Assembly (NCBI GenBank): GCA_900184925.1
Contig: FXYJ02000004.1
Span: 62,001 to 126,000, forward strand
Reading direction: 5' to 3'
Origin: Ruminococcaceae bacterium HV4-5-B5C
GTDB taxonomy: Bacteria; Bacillota; Clostridia; Oscillospirales; Acutalibacteraceae
DNA: 64,000 nt
In this document: in pieces, positions 52,889 to 63,618 of the stretch
Numbering within the stretch: position 1 is the stretch's first letter
Layout of the letters: every line of letters begins with the position of its first letter
The notes under the pieces: model-generated
What the model was told of the DNA's origin: nothing
The model's input: the letters and a program-made list of their open reading frames with translations, nothing else
Database searches by the model: none
Translations under genes and position numbers: made by a program

Positions 52889-54118
52889 GTGCAAAAATTG
52901 CTGAAAATCAACAACAACTTTGCCAAACTTCCGGCAAATTACCTGTTCGTCGAAATTGCCAACCGGGTAGAGAAATATTTGAAGTCGCATCCGGGGGCGG
53001 AAATTATTAAACTCGGCATCGGTGATGTAACGCGTCCGCTGCCGAAAGCCGTAGTGGAAGCAATGAAAAAAGCTGCGGACGAGATGGGCGACAGCGCCAC
53101 ATTCCGCGGCTACGGCCCGGAGGCAGGCTATCCGTTCCTTCGCGAAGCCATCGCGCAGAACGACTTCCGAAGCAGAGGCGTCGATATCGAAGCAGACGAA
53201 ATTTTTGTCAGCGACGGAGCGAAGAGCGACACGGGCAGCATCGGCGATATTCTGGGGAACGACAATATCGTGGCGGTGTGCGACCCGGTGTATCCCGTTT
53301 ACGTTGACACAAACGTCATGGCCGGCCGCGCCGGGGAATACGCTGAAGAAAAAGGTTTTGACCGGATTGTCTATATGCCGTGCCGCAGGGAAAACAACTT
53401 CCTGCCGGAACTTCCTTCGTGCCGTGCCGACATGATCTATCTCTGCTTTCCCAATAACCCGACCGGAATGGGAATCGACCGGGCAAACCTGAAAAAGTGG
53501 GTCGATTACGCACTGGAAAATCATTCGCTGATCCTCTACGACGCAGCCTATGAAGCGTTTATTACGGATCCTGATATGCCGCACAGCATCTTTGAAATCG
53601 AAGGTGCGAAAAAGTGTGCAATCGAGTTCCGTAGTTTTTCCAAAACGGCGGGATTCACCGGAATCCGCTGCGCTTATTCCATAATCCCCAAAGAACTTGT
53701 TTTCGACGGCGTTTCGCTTAACAGGCTCTGGGACCGCCGCCAGTCTACGAAGATGAACGGAGTTTCCTACCCGGTTCAGCGCGCTGCGGAAGCCGTCTAT
53801 TCCGAAGAGGGAAAACGCGGCATCCGCGAAAACATTGCCTGCTACCAGAAGAACGCAAAAATCATGCTGGACGGGTTCGCCAAAGCGGGTTTTGAAGTGT
53901 TCGGCGGCGTGAATTCGCCTTATGTCTGGCTGAAGGTGCCGGACGGCTTTACATCATGGGAATTCTTTGACCTTCTGCTGGAAAAAACCAACGTAGTCGG
54001 AACGCCGGGTTCTGGATTCGGCTCCTGCGGCGAAGGATATTTCCGCCTGACTTCTTTTAACACTGAAGAGAATACGAAAAAGGCCGTTGAGCGAATTGTA
54101 ACGACGTTCGCGAAGTAA
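52889..54118 (+). CDS. dapL: LL-diaminopimelate aminotransferase
   Basis: A 409-residue class I/II PLP aminotransferase starting at GTG 52889 after AGGAAGGGA. Features: the LL-DAP-AT segment GIGDVTRPLP, SATFRGYGPEAGYPFLREAI, and the PLP-lysine SFSKTAGFTGIRCAY. It makes LL-diaminopimelate directly from tetrahydrodipicolinate, skipping the succinylase or acetylase steps. With dapF next door it gives a complete end of the aminotransferase lysine pathway; tetrahydrodipicolinate's precursor also feeds dipicolinate synthase (dpaAB in this window). Confidence 0.95.
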   Translation: MQKLLKINNNFAKLPANYLFVEIANRVEKYLKSHPGAEIIKLGIGDVTRPLPKAVVEAMKKAADEMGDSATFRGYGPEAGYPFLREAIAQNDFRSRGVDIEADEIFVSDGAKSDTGSIGDILGNDNIVAVCDPVYPVYVDTNVMAGRAGEYAEEKGFDRIVYMPCRRENNFLPELPSCRADMIYLCFPNNPTGMGIDRANLKKWVDYALENHSLILYDAAYEAFITDPDMPHSIFEIEGAKKCAIEFRSFSKTAGFTGIRCAYSIIPKELVFDGVSLNRLWDRRQSTKMNGVSYPVQRAAEAVYSEEGKRGIRENIACYQKNAKIMLDGFAKAGFEVFGGVNSPYVWLKVPDGFTSWEFFDLLLEKTNVVGTPGSGFGSCGEGYFRLTSFNTEENTKKAVERIVTTFAK

Positions 54119-54166
54119 TTTCACGGCCGCTTTGCAGGCCGATGATCAAGAATGGTTGGTGAATCG

Positions 54167-55243
54167 ATGAAAGCATATCTGATGCTCGAAAACGGAGACT
54201 GTTTTGAAGGGAATGGATTCGGCTGCGAACGCGACACGCTGTGTGAAGTAGTTTTCAACAGCGCCATGTGCGGCTATACGGAACTGCTGACCGACCCCTC
54301 CTATGCCGGGCAGGGCGTCGTGATGACGTATCCGCTGATCGGAAACTACGGAATCTGCTACGATGATGCGGAGTCCGTCAGACCGTGGCTTTCCGCTTAT
54401 ATTGTCCATCGCCTTTCCGATGCAGCGAGCAATTTCCGGAGCGATGTGGACCTGAATACTTATCTGAAGGCAAATTCCATTCCCGGAATGGAAGGAGTCG
54501 ACACAAGAGCAATTACGAGAATCCTTCGGGAAAGCGGCACAATGCGCGGCATGATCGCCTACGGCGACGATGTCAGCCAGGAAGAAATGCTGAAAAAGGT
54601 CCGCGAATTCCGCATGGAATCTACCGTTCCGCAGGTGAGCTGCAGGGAACCGGCAGTTTACGGCGACGGCCCGGTAAGAGTTTCTCTCGTCGATTACGGC
54701 GTAAAGAACAATATTATCCGCTCGCTGGTTGCGCGCGGATGCACGGTAAAACGTTTCCCGCACGACGCTTCTTTTGAGGACCTGATGTCTTTTCAGCCTG
54801 ACGGCATTATGCTGACCAACGGCCCCGGCGATCCAAAGGAATGCCAGAAGGAGATCGGAGAGCTGAAGCGCGTATTTGCCGAAGGCATCCCTACCTTCGC
54901 CATTTGCCTTGGTCACCAGCTGATGGCACTGGCACAGGGGTTTGATACCTATAAGCTGAAATATGGTCACAGAGGCATCAATCATCCGGTGAAAGACCTC
55001 GCCTCGAACAGAGTCTATATTACATCCCAGAATCACGGATTTGTGGTAGACGGGAAAACTGTCGATCCTTCAGTCGCGGACATCGGTTTCATCAGCATGA
55101 ACGATGGCAGCATTGAGGGATTGAATTATAAAAACGGCAAAGTCTTCTCTGTACAGTTCCACCCGGAGGCTTCGCCCGGCCCGCTTGACACCGGCTTTCT
55201 GTTTGACCGGTTTATCAGTCTGATGGGAGGGAACCGTCTGTGA
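54167..55243 (+). CDS. carA: Carbamoyl-phosphate synthase, small (glutaminase) subunit
   Basis: A 358-residue protein. N-terminal CarA domain (LMLENGDCFEGNGFG, then EVVFNSAMCGYTELLTDPSY) and a class I glutamine amidotransferase domain with the nucleophile Cys247 in FAICLGHQLMALA, plus the HPEASPGP histidine-glutamate pair. Releases ammonia from glutamine and passes it to CarB. ATG 54167 chosen; carB overlaps its end by 4 bases. Confidence 0.96.
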   Translation: MKAYLMLENGDCFEGNGFGCERDTLCEVVFNSAMCGYTELLTDPSYAGQGVVMTYPLIGNYGICYDDAESVRPWLSAYIVHRLSDAASNFRSDVDLNTYLKANSIPGMEGVDTRAITRILRESGTMRGMIAYGDDVSQEEMLKKVREFRMESTVPQVSCREPAVYGDGPVRVSLVDYGVKNNIIRSLVARGCTVKRFPHDASFEDLMSFQPDGIMLTNGPGDPKECQKEIGELKRVFAEGIPTFAICLGHQLMALAQGFDTYKLKYGHRGINHPVKDLASNRVYITSQNHGFVVDGKTVDPSVADIGFISMNDGSIEGLNYKNGKVFSVQFHPEASPGPLDTGFLFDRFISLMGGNRL

Positions 55244-58200
55244 AGAGAGAAGAAATTAAAAAGGTTATCATCATCGGTTCCGGCCCGATCATTATCGGTC
55301 AGGCAGCCGAATTTGACTATGCGGGTACGCAGGCCTGCCGCGCGCTTCGCGAAGAAGGCGTCGAGGTCATCCTGATTAACTCCAACCCGGCAACCATTAT
55401 GACAGACCGGCAGATTGCGGACAAGGTCTACATCGAGCCGTTGACTGTCGAAACGATCAAAAAGGTCATTCTCAAAGAAAACCCGGACAGCGTTCTCCCT
55501 ACGCTCGGTGGGCAGAATGCGCTGAACCTTGCTGTGGAGCTGGAGGAATCCGGTTTCCTGAAACAGAATCACGTTGAAATGATCGGCACAAGCGCCGATA
55601 CAATCCGCATGGCGGAAGACCGCGAACTGTTCAAGGAAGCAATGGCGCGCATTGGCGAGCCGGTTGCCCGCAGCGCGATTGCGGAAAATATCGAGGACTG
55701 TGTCAAGGCGGCAAAGGCAGTCGGTTACCCCGTCGTCGTCCGTCCGGCTTATACACTCGGCGGAAGCGGGGGAGGCTTTGCGGACAACGAGGAAGAACTC
55801 CGCTCGATTGCCGCGGTCGGTCTCAGCCGAAGCCGCGTCCACCAGGTCCTGATCGAACGCAGCATCAAAGGCTGGAAAGAGATCGAATATGAAGTCATGC
55901 GCGACCGGAACGGCAACTGCATTACGGTCTGCAACATGGAAAATATCGACCCTGTAGGGGTTCATACCGGCGACTCGATCGTTGTCGCCCCCTGTCAGAC
56001 TCTTGCGGACAAAGAACTTCAGATGCTCCGCACGTCGGCTCTCAATATTATTCAGGAGCTGAAAGTAGAAGGCGGCTGCAATGTCCAGTTCGCACTGAAT
56101 CCGGACAGCTTCGAGTATGCAGTCATCGAGGTCAATCCGCGCGTCAGCCGTTCCTCTGCACTTGCTTCCAAAGCGACCGGTTACCCGATTGCGAAAGTCG
56201 CTTCGAAGATTGCTCTCGGTTATACGCTTGACGAAATTCCGAATGCCATCACAAAGAAAACGTACGCCTGTTTTGAGCCGACGCTCGATTACTGCGTTGT
56301 AAAAATTCCGCGCTGGCCGTTCGATAAATTTATCAATGCAAAGCGTATCCTCGGTACGCAGATGAAGGCGACGGGCGAAGTCATGGGGATTGCGCCCACA
56401 TTTGAGGCTGCACTGATGAAATCCATCCGCTGCCTGGAGCAGAATACCTATAGCCTGATGGATAGCACCCTGACGGACCTTTCTGACATCGAAATAGACG
56501 AGCGTCTCCATGTTGTGGACGACCGCCGTCTGTGGGCTGTCGCCGAAGCGCTCCGCCGCGGTGTCACAATCGAAAAGGTTCACGAAATTACGAAGATTGA
56601 CCGCTGGTTCCTGCAAAAGTTTTTAAACCTGATCGGTCTCGAGAAAAAAATTGCGGCCGGTCCCATGGAGGAAGCACTTCTGCGCGAGGCAAAAGAAAAT
56701 GAGTTCCTCGACAAAACAATTTCAAAACTCAGCGGTGTCTCAGTTGAAGAGCTGCGCGCCATGCAGGAAAAGTACGGCATTCACCCGGTTTATAAAATGG
56801 TGGATACCTGTGCTGCGGAATTCAGCGCGGCTACGCCGTACTATTATTCGAGTTATGGGTGTGAGAACGAATCCGACCCGAAAACAGACCGTAAAAAGGT
56901 CCTCGTTGTGGGTTCTGGCCCAATCCGCATCGGGCAGGGCATCGAGTTCGACTTCTGCTCCGTTCACAGCGTATGGGCTTTGCGGGAACTCGGCTGTGAA
57001 ACCATCATCGTCAACAACAACCCGGAAACCGTCAGCACGGATTTCGACGTGGCGGATAAGCTTTACTTCGAGCCTCTGACAGAGGAAGATATTCTTCATA
57101 TCGTTCAGATGGAGAAACCGGACGGAGCCGTTGTGCAGTTCGGTGGGCAGACGGCGATTAAGCTGGCCGGCGCCATTGAGAAAATGGGGATTCCGATCCT
57201 CGGAAGTTCTTACGACAGCATCGACGCCGCCGAAGACCGCGAGCGCTTTGATGACATTCTCAACCAGTGTAAAATTCCCCGCGCTGCGGGACGCACGGTA
57301 TTTACCTGTGACGAAGCGATTGCTGCGGCGCATGAGCTCGCTTACCCGGTGCTGGTTCGTCCCTCCTACGTCCTCGGCGGTCAGGGAATGCAGATTGCCT
57401 ATTCCGATCAGGATATTGTGGACCAGATTGGCATCATCAACCGTGTGGCGCAGGAGCATCCGATCCTTGTCGACAAATATATTATGGGGACCGAGGTTGA
57501 GGTAGACGCCGTGTGCGACGGTGTTGACACCATGATTCCCGGTATTATGCAGCATATTGAACGCGCGGGCGTACACTCTGGCGACAGCATCTCCGTCTAT
57601 CCTGCGATCGGTGTCGACGAGGAAATGCAGAACCTGATTGTTGAGTATACCCGCAGCCTCGCGAAGGCTCTTCAGGTCCGTGGATTGCTGAACGTTCAGT
57701 ATATCGTCCGGGATGAGAAAGTCTATGTGATTGAAGCAAATCCGCGCTCTTCCAGAACAGTGCCGTATATCAGTAAGGTGACGGGAATCCCGATTGTACC
57801 GCTCGCCGTCAGCACATTCTTCGATAAAACCCTGCCCGAAATGGGGTACCATTACGGTCTGCAGAAAGCACGCGATCTTGTTGCCATTAAGATGCCGGTC
57901 TTTTCGTTTGAAAAATTGTATGGGCAGGATGTCAGCCTTGGCCCGGAGATGAAGTCTACCGGCGAAGTGCTTGGCGTAGCCAAAACTTATGACGAAGCGC
58001 TGATCAAAGCTTTTTACGGTGCCGGCGTTCATATGATCGAAAAAGGAAAAGCGATCATCACTGTCAAAGATTCCGACAAGGAGGAAGTTCTGCCGATTGC
58101 ACAGGGACTTTACGACCTCGGCTGGACTATCCTTTCCACTGCCGGAACATCTGAATTCTTAAACGACCATGGTATTCCAACGATCCGTCTGCACAAAATC

Positions 58201-58455
58201 GGTGACGGAACGCCGGATATCCTCGATCATATTCTTTCGGGGGATATCAATCTCGTTATCAACACGCCTTCCAAAGGGGTGGCACATCACCGCGACGGCT
58301 ACCGCATCCGCCGGAACGCGGTTGAGGCTGGAGTACCCTGCCTGACCTCGCTTGATACGGCGAACGCCTTTTTGACATGCGCGCGTCATGTTGAGACGAC
58401 ACAGCTTTCTGTGGTCGATATCACGAAGGTGTCGACTTTCCTGAATTTCATCTGA
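55240..58455 (+). CDS. carB: Carbamoyl-phosphate synthase, large subunit
   Basis: A 1071-residue protein of the full length, with two ATP-grasp halves: VIIIGSGPIIIGQAAEFDYA opens the first, and VLVVGSGPIRIGQGIEFDFC the second, each with its own GG-rich ATP loop. A C-terminal MGS-like allosteric domain (from ~residue 935) ends it. Makes carbamoyl phosphate for pyrimidines and arginine from bicarbonate, ATP and the ammonia from CarA. GTG start at 55240 overlaps carA's stop (GTGA). Confidence 0.97.
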   Translation: MKREEIKKVIIIGSGPIIIGQAAEFDYAGTQACRALREEGVEVILINSNPATIMTDRQIADKVYIEPLTVETIKKVILKENPDSVLPTLGGQNALNLAVELEESGFLKQNHVEMIGTSADTIRMAEDRELFKEAMARIGEPVARSAIAENIEDCVKAAKAVGYPVVVRPAYTLGGSGGGFADNEEELRSIAAVGLSRSRVHQVLIERSIKGWKEIEYEVMRDRNGNCITVCNMENIDPVGVHTGDSIVVAPCQTLADKELQMLRTSALNIIQELKVEGGCNVQFALNPDSFEYAVIEVNPRVSRSSALASKATGYPIAKVASKIALGYTLDEIPNAITKKTYACFEPTLDYCVVKIPRWPFDKFINAKRILGTQMKATGEVMGIAPTFEAALMKSIRCLEQNTYSLMDSTLTDLSDIEIDERLHVVDDRRLWAVAEALRRGVTIEKVHEITKIDRWFLQKFLNLIGLEKKIAAGPMEEALLREAKENEFLDKTISKLSGVSVEELRAMQEKYGIHPVYKMVDTCAAEFSAATPYYYSSYGCENESDPKTDRKKVLVVGSGPIRIGQGIEFDFCSVHSVWALRELGCETIIVNNNPETVSTDFDVADKLYFEPLTEEDILHIVQMEKPDGAVVQFGGQTAIKLAGAIEKMGIPILGSSYDSIDAAEDRERFDDILNQCKIPRAAGRTVFTCDEAIAAAHELAYPVLVRPSYVLGGQGMQIAYSDQDIVDQIGIINRVAQEHPILVDKYIMGTEVEVDAVCDGVDTMIPGIMQHIERAGVHSGDSISVYPAIGVDEEMQNLIVEYTRSLAKALQVRGLLNVQYIVRDEKVYVIEANPRSSRTVPYISKVTGIPIVPLAVSTFFDKTLPEMGYHYGLQKARDLVAIKMPVFSFEKLYGQDVSLGPEMKSTGEVLGVAKTYDEALIKAFYGAGVHMIEKGKAIITVKDSDKEEVLPIAQGLYDLGWTILSTAGTSEFLNDHGIPTIRLHKIGDGTPDILDHILSGDINLVINTPSKGVAHHRDGYRIRRNAVEAGVPCLTSLDTANAFLTCARHVETTQLSVVDITKVSTFLNFI

Positions 58456-58461
58456 ACTGGA

Positions 58462-58488
58462 ACCCGGGCTCCATACAGTTGCCCGGGT
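58462..58488 (+). terminator. Possible weak terminator or hairpin after carB
   Basis: 8-bp stem ACCCGGGC (58462-58469) / GCCCGGGT (58481-58488), loop of 11, followed by no proper T-run. Confidence 0.35.
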
Positions 58489-58530
58489 ATTCCCATTTCA
58501 AATACAAAATTACTATCGGAGGGAAAAACC

Positions 58531-59238
58531 TTGGAAAAGAAAGAACAGCTTTATGAAGGAAAGGCAAAAAAAGTTTTTGCAACCGACGACGGAGACTACT
58601 GTATTGTAGATTATAAGGATGACGCGACCGCTTTCAACGGACTGAAGAAGGGTACGATTACCGGTAAGGGCGTTGTGAACAACAAGATGTCCAACTATCT
58701 TTTCAAGCTGCTGGAAGAAAAGGGAATCCCCACGCATTTTGAAAAGCAGCTCAGCGACAGGGAAACGCTTGTCAAAAAAGTCGAGATTGTGCCGCTGGAG
58801 GTTATCGTTCGCAATAAAGCCGCCGGAAGTCTTGCTAAGCGCCTCGGCAAGCCCGAGGGTTCGGAGCTGAAGTGCCCTGTTCTTGAGTTCTGCTACAAGA
58901 GCGATGAGCTCGGCGACCCGATGGTCAACGAAACTCACATTCTTGCGGCTGATTTTGCAACAAAAGAAGAAATTGACGAAATCAGCGATATGGCGCTGAA
59001 GGTCAACAAAATCCTCTGCGATTTCTTCCTTTCCGTTAATATCGAACTGATCGATTTCAAGCTGGAATTCGGCCGTTTCCATGGAAAGATCATTCTTGCG
59101 GATGAAATTTCTCCGGATACCTGCCGCTTCTGGGATGTGAAAACGCATGAAAAGCTCGACAAAGACCGCTTTCGCAGAGACCTCGGCAATGTGGAAGAAG
59201 CCTATCATGAAGTAATGAAAAGGATCGGCCTGGCATGA
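58531..59238 (+). CDS. purC: SAICAR synthase
   Basis: A 235-residue enzyme with the opening [20 protein letters not shown], the signature [15 protein letters not shown] and the second signature [14 protein letters not shown] [13 protein letters not shown] followed by [12 protein letters not shown]. Catalyses the ATP-dependent joining of CAIR and aspartate in purine synthesis. TTG start at 58531 after CGGAGGG. Overlaps purF by 4 bases. Confidence 0.96.
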   Translation: MEKKEQLYEGKAKKVFATDDGDYCIVDYKDDATAFNGLKKGTITGKGVVNNKMSNYLFKLLEEKGIPTHFEKQLSDRETLVKKVEIVPLEVIVRNKAAGSLAKRLGKPEGSELKCPVLEFCYKSDELGDPMVNETHILAADFATKEEIDEISDMALKVNKILCDFFLSVNIELIDFKLEFGRFHGKIILADEISPDTCRFWDVKTHEKLDKDRFRRDLGNVEEAYHEVMKRIGLA

Positions 59239-60701
59239 GTAACAAGTACGGCAGCTTCTGCGTACCTGATTTGGAAGAAAAACATCCGGGCGAGGAGTGC
59301 GGTGTCTTCGGAATTTATTCCGACGGCACCGTAAACCCCGCCTATGCCGCTTACAACGGGCTTCTTGCTTTGCAGCACAGAGGTCAGGAAAGCTGCGGCA
59401 TCGCAGTCAACGACCGGGGCGTCATTTCCTATTCCAAGGACATGGGCCTCGTAACGGAAGCGTTCAACCATAAAATCCTAGACGGTCTTACGGGGCAGAT
59501 GGCCGTTGGGCATGTGCGGTATTCCACTTCCGGCGCAAGCGTTCGCGAAAACGCTCAGCCGCTGGTCATGCGCTACATCAAAGGGACACTTGCAATCGCC
59601 CATAACGGAAATCTGACGAACGCCTATGAGCTCCACCAGATTCTGGCGAAGCAGGGCTGCATTTTTCAGACGACGATCGATACGGAAGTCGTGGCTTATA
59701 TGATTGCCCGTGAACGGGTTGAGGCTCCTTCCATTGAGGAGGCGGTTCACAGGGCAGTTCCTAAAATTCACGGTGCATATTCCATGATCGTAATGAGCCC
59801 GCAGAAGCTGATTGCGGTTCGCGATCCGCACGGGTTCCGACCTCTCTGCATCGGAAAGGTCAACGGCTGCTACGTGTTTGCTTCCGAAACCTGTGCGCTG
59901 GACGCCTGCGGCGCGGAATTTGTCCGTGACGTCAAGCCGGGCGAGATCGTCGTCGCGGGGCCGGACGGGCTGAAGAGCATTTATGATCCTGTAAGCGTCA
60001 AAAAATCGCTCTGTGTCTTCGAGTATATTTATTTTGCGCGTACCGACAGCGTCATCGACGGAATCAGTGTTTATGAAGCACGCAAAAAGGCCGGCCGTCT
60101 TCTTGCCAAACAGAAGCCCGTCGACGCGGATATTGTGATCGGCGTTCCGGAATCCGGGATCGACGCGGCTATCGGTTACAGTGAAGAATCGGGAATCCCG
60201 TACCAGAAGGGAATCGTCAAGAATTCCTACATTGGCCGCACCTTTATCAAGCCGGATCAGTCCGAGCGCGAGCGGAGTGTCCGCATCAAGTTGAACGCTC
60301 TTTCCACGGCGGTTCGGGGCAAAAAAATCGTCATGCTCGACGATTCCATCGTGCGCGGAACGACGAGCGCACGCATTGTTTCCATGCTGAAGGAATGCGG
60401 GGCGAAGGAAGTCCACCTGCGCATCAGTTCGCCGCCGTTTCTGTGGCCGTGCTTTTACGGCACCGACATTCCTTCCAAAGACGACCTGATTGCCTGTAAG
60501 CATACGATTGAAGAGATCGGACGCATGAGCTTCGCCGACTCCATTGATTTTCTCCGGCTTGAGAATCTTCCCAAAATGCTCGGTGGCCACTGCAGCGGAT
60601 ACTGCGACGCCTGTTTCTCCGGAAAATACCCTGCGGAAGTACCGGATTATCTGGTTGCTCAGAAAGATTATGATTACTGTACGCCGATCAAACGGCTGTA
60701 A
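59235..60701 (+). CDS. purF: Amidophosphoribosyltransferase
   Basis: A 488-residue enzyme of the Bacillus type: the N-terminal nucleophile is Cys22 ([10 protein letters not shown]) after a ~21-residue propeptide that must be removed. PRPP loop [13 protein letters not shown]. The four Fe-S ligands of the Bacillus enzyme can be matched: [18 protein letters not shown], and [12 protein letters not shown], so an oxygen-labile [4Fe-4S] cluster is expected. Catalyses the first step of purine synthesis, from PRPP and glutamine. Confidence 0.96.
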   Translation: MSNKYGSFCVPDLEEKHPGEECGVFGIYSDGTVNPAYAAYNGLLALQHRGQESCGIAVNDRGVISYSKDMGLVTEAFNHKILDGLTGQMAVGHVRYSTSGASVRENAQPLVMRYIKGTLAIAHNGNLTNAYELHQILAKQGCIFQTTIDTEVVAYMIARERVEAPSIEEAVHRAVPKIHGAYSMIVMSPQKLIAVRDPHGFRPLCIGKVNGCYVFASETCALDACGAEFVRDVKPGEIVVAGPDGLKSIYDPVSVKKSLCVFEYIYFARTDSVIDGISVYEARKKAGRLLAKQKPVDADIVIGVPESGIDAAIGYSEESGIPYQKGIVKNSYIGRTFIKPDQSERERSVRIKLNALSTAVRGKKIVMLDDSIVRGTTSARIVSMLKECGAKEVHLRISSPPFLWPCFYGTDIPSKDDLIACKHTIEEIGRMSFADSIDFLRLENLPKMLGGHCSGYCDACFSGKYPAEVPDYLVAQKDYDYCTPIKRL

Positions 60702-60718
60702 TACGGGAGGCAACTGCC

Positions 60719-62152
60719 TTGCAGAAAGATACCTACGAATCTCCGCTTTCGTCGCGTTATGCGGACGAAAGCATGAAATACCTGTTTTCCCCGGATAAAA
60801 AATTCCGTACCTGGAGAAGGCTCTGGGTTGCTCTTGCGGAGGCCGAAAAGGAACTCGGCCTGGAAATCAGCGGAGAACAGATAGATGAAATGAAGGCGCA
60901 TTTGGACGACATTAACTATGAAGTCGCCGAAGCGCGCGAGAAAGTCGTACGCCACGACGTTATGTCGCATGTATATGCGTTCGGCGTACAGTGCCCGAAG
61001 GCGGAGCCGATCATTCACCTGGGAGCGACATCCTGCTATGTGGGCGACAACACAGATCTGATCATTATGGACGAGGCGCTTCAGCTCGTACGGGACAAGC
61101 TGGTCGGGACGATCCGCGTTCTTTCCGGATTCGCGATGGAAAACCGCAGCCTCCCGACGCTTGCTTTTACGCATTTTCAGCCCGCTCAGCCGACGACGGT
61201 CGGCAAGCGAGCAACACTTTGGATTCAGGATCTTCTGATGGATCTGGAGGATGTGGAATATCTGCTTTCGGGCAAAAAACTTCTTGGTTCGAAAGGAACT
61301 ACTGGGACGCAGGCAAGTTTTCTTGAACTGTTTGACGGTGACCACGAAAAAGTGCGCCGCCTCGATCAGATCATTGCGAAGAAAATGGGCTATGAGAGCT
61401 GCTTTGCGGTTTCCGGCCAGACTTATTCCAGAAAACAGGACAGCCGGGTACTCGCCGTTCTGAGTGGGATTGCGCAGAGTGCCGCCAAGTTCTCGAATGA
61501 TATTCGGCTCCTTCAGCATTTGAAAGAAGTGGAAGAACCGTTTGAAAAGAATCAGATCGGTTCCTCGGCAATGGCATATAAGCGTAACCCGATGCGCAGC
61601 GAACGGATTGCCTCTCTTTCCCGCTATGTCATGGTAGACAGCCTGAACCCGTGCATCACAACCGCGACACAGTGGTTCGAACGGACACTCGACGACTCCG
61701 CCAACAAACGCATCAGCGTCCCGGAGGCTTTCCTTGCGGTGGACGGCATCCTTAATCTGTACAGCAACGTGGCCGACGGGCTTGTTGTGTATCCGAAAGT
61801 AATTGCAAAACATCTGGAGAGCGAACTGCCGTTCATGGCTACGGAGAATATCATGATGGACGCCGTCAAACGCGGCGGAGACCGGCAGAAGCTGCATGAA
61901 CGCATCCGTGTGCATTCCATGGCCGCGTCCAAAATCGTAAAAGAAGAAGGCGGAGCAAACGATCTTCTGGACCGGATCGCCGAAGACCCCGCATTCGGGG
62001 TATCCCGCGAAGATCTTCGCCGTATTGTCCGGCCGGAGAAATTTGTCGGCAGGGCGCCGGAACAGACGTTAGAGTTTATTGAGGAAACCGTTAATCCGCT
62101 TTTGGAGAAATACCGGGATGTTTCGGACGAAAAAGCGGAGATTAATGTGTAG
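60719..62152 (+). CDS. purB: Adenylosuccinate lyase
   Basis: A 477-residue enzyme of the fumarase/aspartase superfamily with the signature loop GSSAMAYKRNPMRSERI and THFQPAQPTTVGKRA in the second conserved block. Acts twice in purine synthesis, on SAICAR and on adenylosuccinate. It begins at TTG 60719 after GGGAGGC, 17 bases behind purF, so it is very likely part of the same transcript. Confidence 0.95.
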   Translation: MQKDTYESPLSSRYADESMKYLFSPDKKFRTWRRLWVALAEAEKELGLEISGEQIDEMKAHLDDINYEVAEAREKVVRHDVMSHVYAFGVQCPKAEPIIHLGATSCYVGDNTDLIIMDEALQLVRDKLVGTIRVLSGFAMENRSLPTLAFTHFQPAQPTTVGKRATLWIQDLLMDLEDVEYLLSGKKLLGSKGTTGTQASFLELFDGDHEKVRRLDQIIAKKMGYESCFAVSGQTYSRKQDSRVLAVLSGIAQSAAKFSNDIRLLQHLKEVEEPFEKNQIGSSAMAYKRNPMRSERIASLSRYVMVDSLNPCITTATQWFERTLDDSANKRISVPEAFLAVDGILNLYSNVADGLVVYPKVIAKHLESELPFMATENIMMDAVKRGGDRQKLHERIRVHSMAASKIVKEEGGANDLLDRIAEDPAFGVSREDLRRIVRPEKFVGRAPEQTLEFIEETVNPLLEKYRDVSDEKAEINV

Positions 62153-62160
62153 AGTTTTAT

Positions 62161-62189
62161 TTGTGTTTCACCTGCATTTATGCTATATT
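62161..62189 (+). promoter_or_regulatory. Possible promoter of purA
   Basis: TTGTGT (62161-62166), 17-base spacer, TATATT (62184-62189), about 80 bp before purA. Confidence 0.5.
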
Positions 62190-62270
62190 ATATAAGTTGT
62201 TCTTTCGGCCGCCTGAAGCCGCGGGGCGGGCCGGTGGATTACTGCGGCGGCGCTATGGAGTTGATTTTAA

Positions 62271-63548
62271 ATGATTACAGCTATAGTCGGAGCCAACTGG
62301 GGCGATGAGGGAAAAGGAAAGATCACGGATGTTGAGGCTGCCAAGTCCGACATTGTGGTCCGTTTTCAGGGCGGTTATAATGCCGGCCATACCATCGTGA
62401 ATCACTACGGGAAATTCGCGTTGCACCAGCTTCCTTCCGGCGTTTTCCACAGCCATATTACGAACGTGATCGGAAATGGCGTGGCGCTGAATCCCGAAAA
62501 ATTTCTCTCTGAACTGAACGGGCTGACGGAACGCGGTGTGCCGAAGCCAAAAATGATCGTTTCGAACCGGGCACAGATTCTTATGCCCTATCATGTCCTG
62601 ATGGACACCTGCGAGGAAGCGCGGCTTTCGTCCCATTCCTTCGGGTCCACGAAGTCAGGCATTGCGCCGTTTTATTCCGATAAATTTGCAAAGATCGGGT
62701 TCCAGATCAGTGAACTGTTCGGCGAGGAAGCATATCTGCGCGAAAAAATCGAGCATGTGCTTGCGCTGAAAAACGTGTATCTGGAGCATCTTTATCATCA
62801 GCCGAAGCTGGAAGCCGAAGATGTTTATAAAAAGCTGATGGAGTACAGAGATATCCTCGCACCCTATGTTGCCGACACTTTTGAGTTCTTTTATGACGCG
62901 GTGAAATCCGGCAAAAACATCCTTCTGGAAGGCCAGCTCGGCGCACTGAAGGACCCGGATTTCGGAATCTATCCAATGGTTACCTCCTCCAACACGCTGG
63001 CATCCTACGGCGCTGTGAGCACCGGTATTCCGCCGTATGAAATCAAAAATATCTTTGCGGTCGTCAAGGCATATTCCAGCGCAGTCGGAGCGGGTGAGTT
63101 TGTAAGCGAGATTTTTGGGGAAGAAGCCGACGAGCTTCGCCGCAAAGGCGGAGACGGCGGCGAATTCGGAGCAACAACAGGCCGTCCGCGCAGAATGGGC
63201 TGGCTCGACTTGGTTGCTTCGCGTTACGGCTGTCGTGCGCAGGGCGCTACCAGTGTTGCTCTTACCGTACTCGATGCGCTTGGCTACCTCGATGAAATTC
63301 CCGTCTGCGTTGCTTATGAGCTTGACGGAAAGCAGATCAGCTATTTCCCGCCTACGGTTGACCTGAAGCGCTGCAAACCTGTGCTGAAGGTTTTGCCCGG
63401 CTGGAAATGCGATATCCGCGGCATCAAAAAATTCGAAGATCTTCCGCAAAACGCAAAACAGTACGTCGAGTTCGTGGAAAAGGAAATCGGTATTCCCATC
63501 AACATCGTCTCGAACGGACCGGCACGTGACGATATCATTTACCGGTAA
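62271..63548 (+). CDS. purA: Adenylosuccinate synthetase
   Basis: A 425-residue enzyme with the GTP P-loop GANWGDEGKGKITD at the N-terminus (~residues 6-19), then FQGGYNAGHTIV, and the IMP-site GEFGATTGRPRRMGWLD region. Joins IMP and aspartate with GTP to give adenylosuccinate, the substrate of PurB encoded just upstream. It lies 118 bp after purB and may have its own promoter. Confidence 0.96.
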   Translation: MITAIVGANWGDEGKGKITDVEAAKSDIVVRFQGGYNAGHTIVNHYGKFALHQLPSGVFHSHITNVIGNGVALNPEKFLSELNGLTERGVPKPKMIVSNRAQILMPYHVLMDTCEEARLSSHSFGSTKSGIAPFYSDKFAKIGFQISELFGEEAYLREKIEHVLALKNVYLEHLYHQPKLEAEDVYKKLMEYRDILAPYVADTFEFFYDAVKSGKNILLEGQLGALKDPDFGIYPMVTSSNTLASYGAVSTGIPPYEIKNIFAVVKAYSSAVGAGEFVSEIFGEEADELRRKGGDGGEFGATTGRPRRMGWLDLVASRYGCRAQGATSVALTVLDALGYLDEIPVCVAYELDGKQISYFPPTVDLKRCKPVLKVLPGWKCDIRGIKKFEDLPQNAKQYVEFVEKEIGIPINIVSNGPARDDIIYR

Positions 63549-63618
63549 TCAGAATAAAAACTAAAACTGTCCGGGCGAAAAATGCTGGCTGTTTTCTAAC
63601 AGGAAAGGTGTATGCAAC

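Noticed and set aside
55126..58032. Minus-strand open frames of 430-496 codons opposite carB
   Set aside because: carB is intact and full length; the opposite frames have no known motifs and no ribosome-binding sites.
58456..58530. Purine riboswitch before purC
   Set aside because: The 75-base gap holds only a short GC hairpin; the conserved purine-aptamer loops are not seen and the space is too small.
59478..62000. Long minus-strand open frames opposite purF and purB (about 410 codons each)
   Set aside because: Shadows of strongly conserved purine genes on the plus strand; no start signals or recognisable domains.
63549..63618. Possible glmS ribozyme before glmS
   Set aside because: Only 70 bases separate purA and glmS, less than half the ribozyme's size, and its core sequence is not present.
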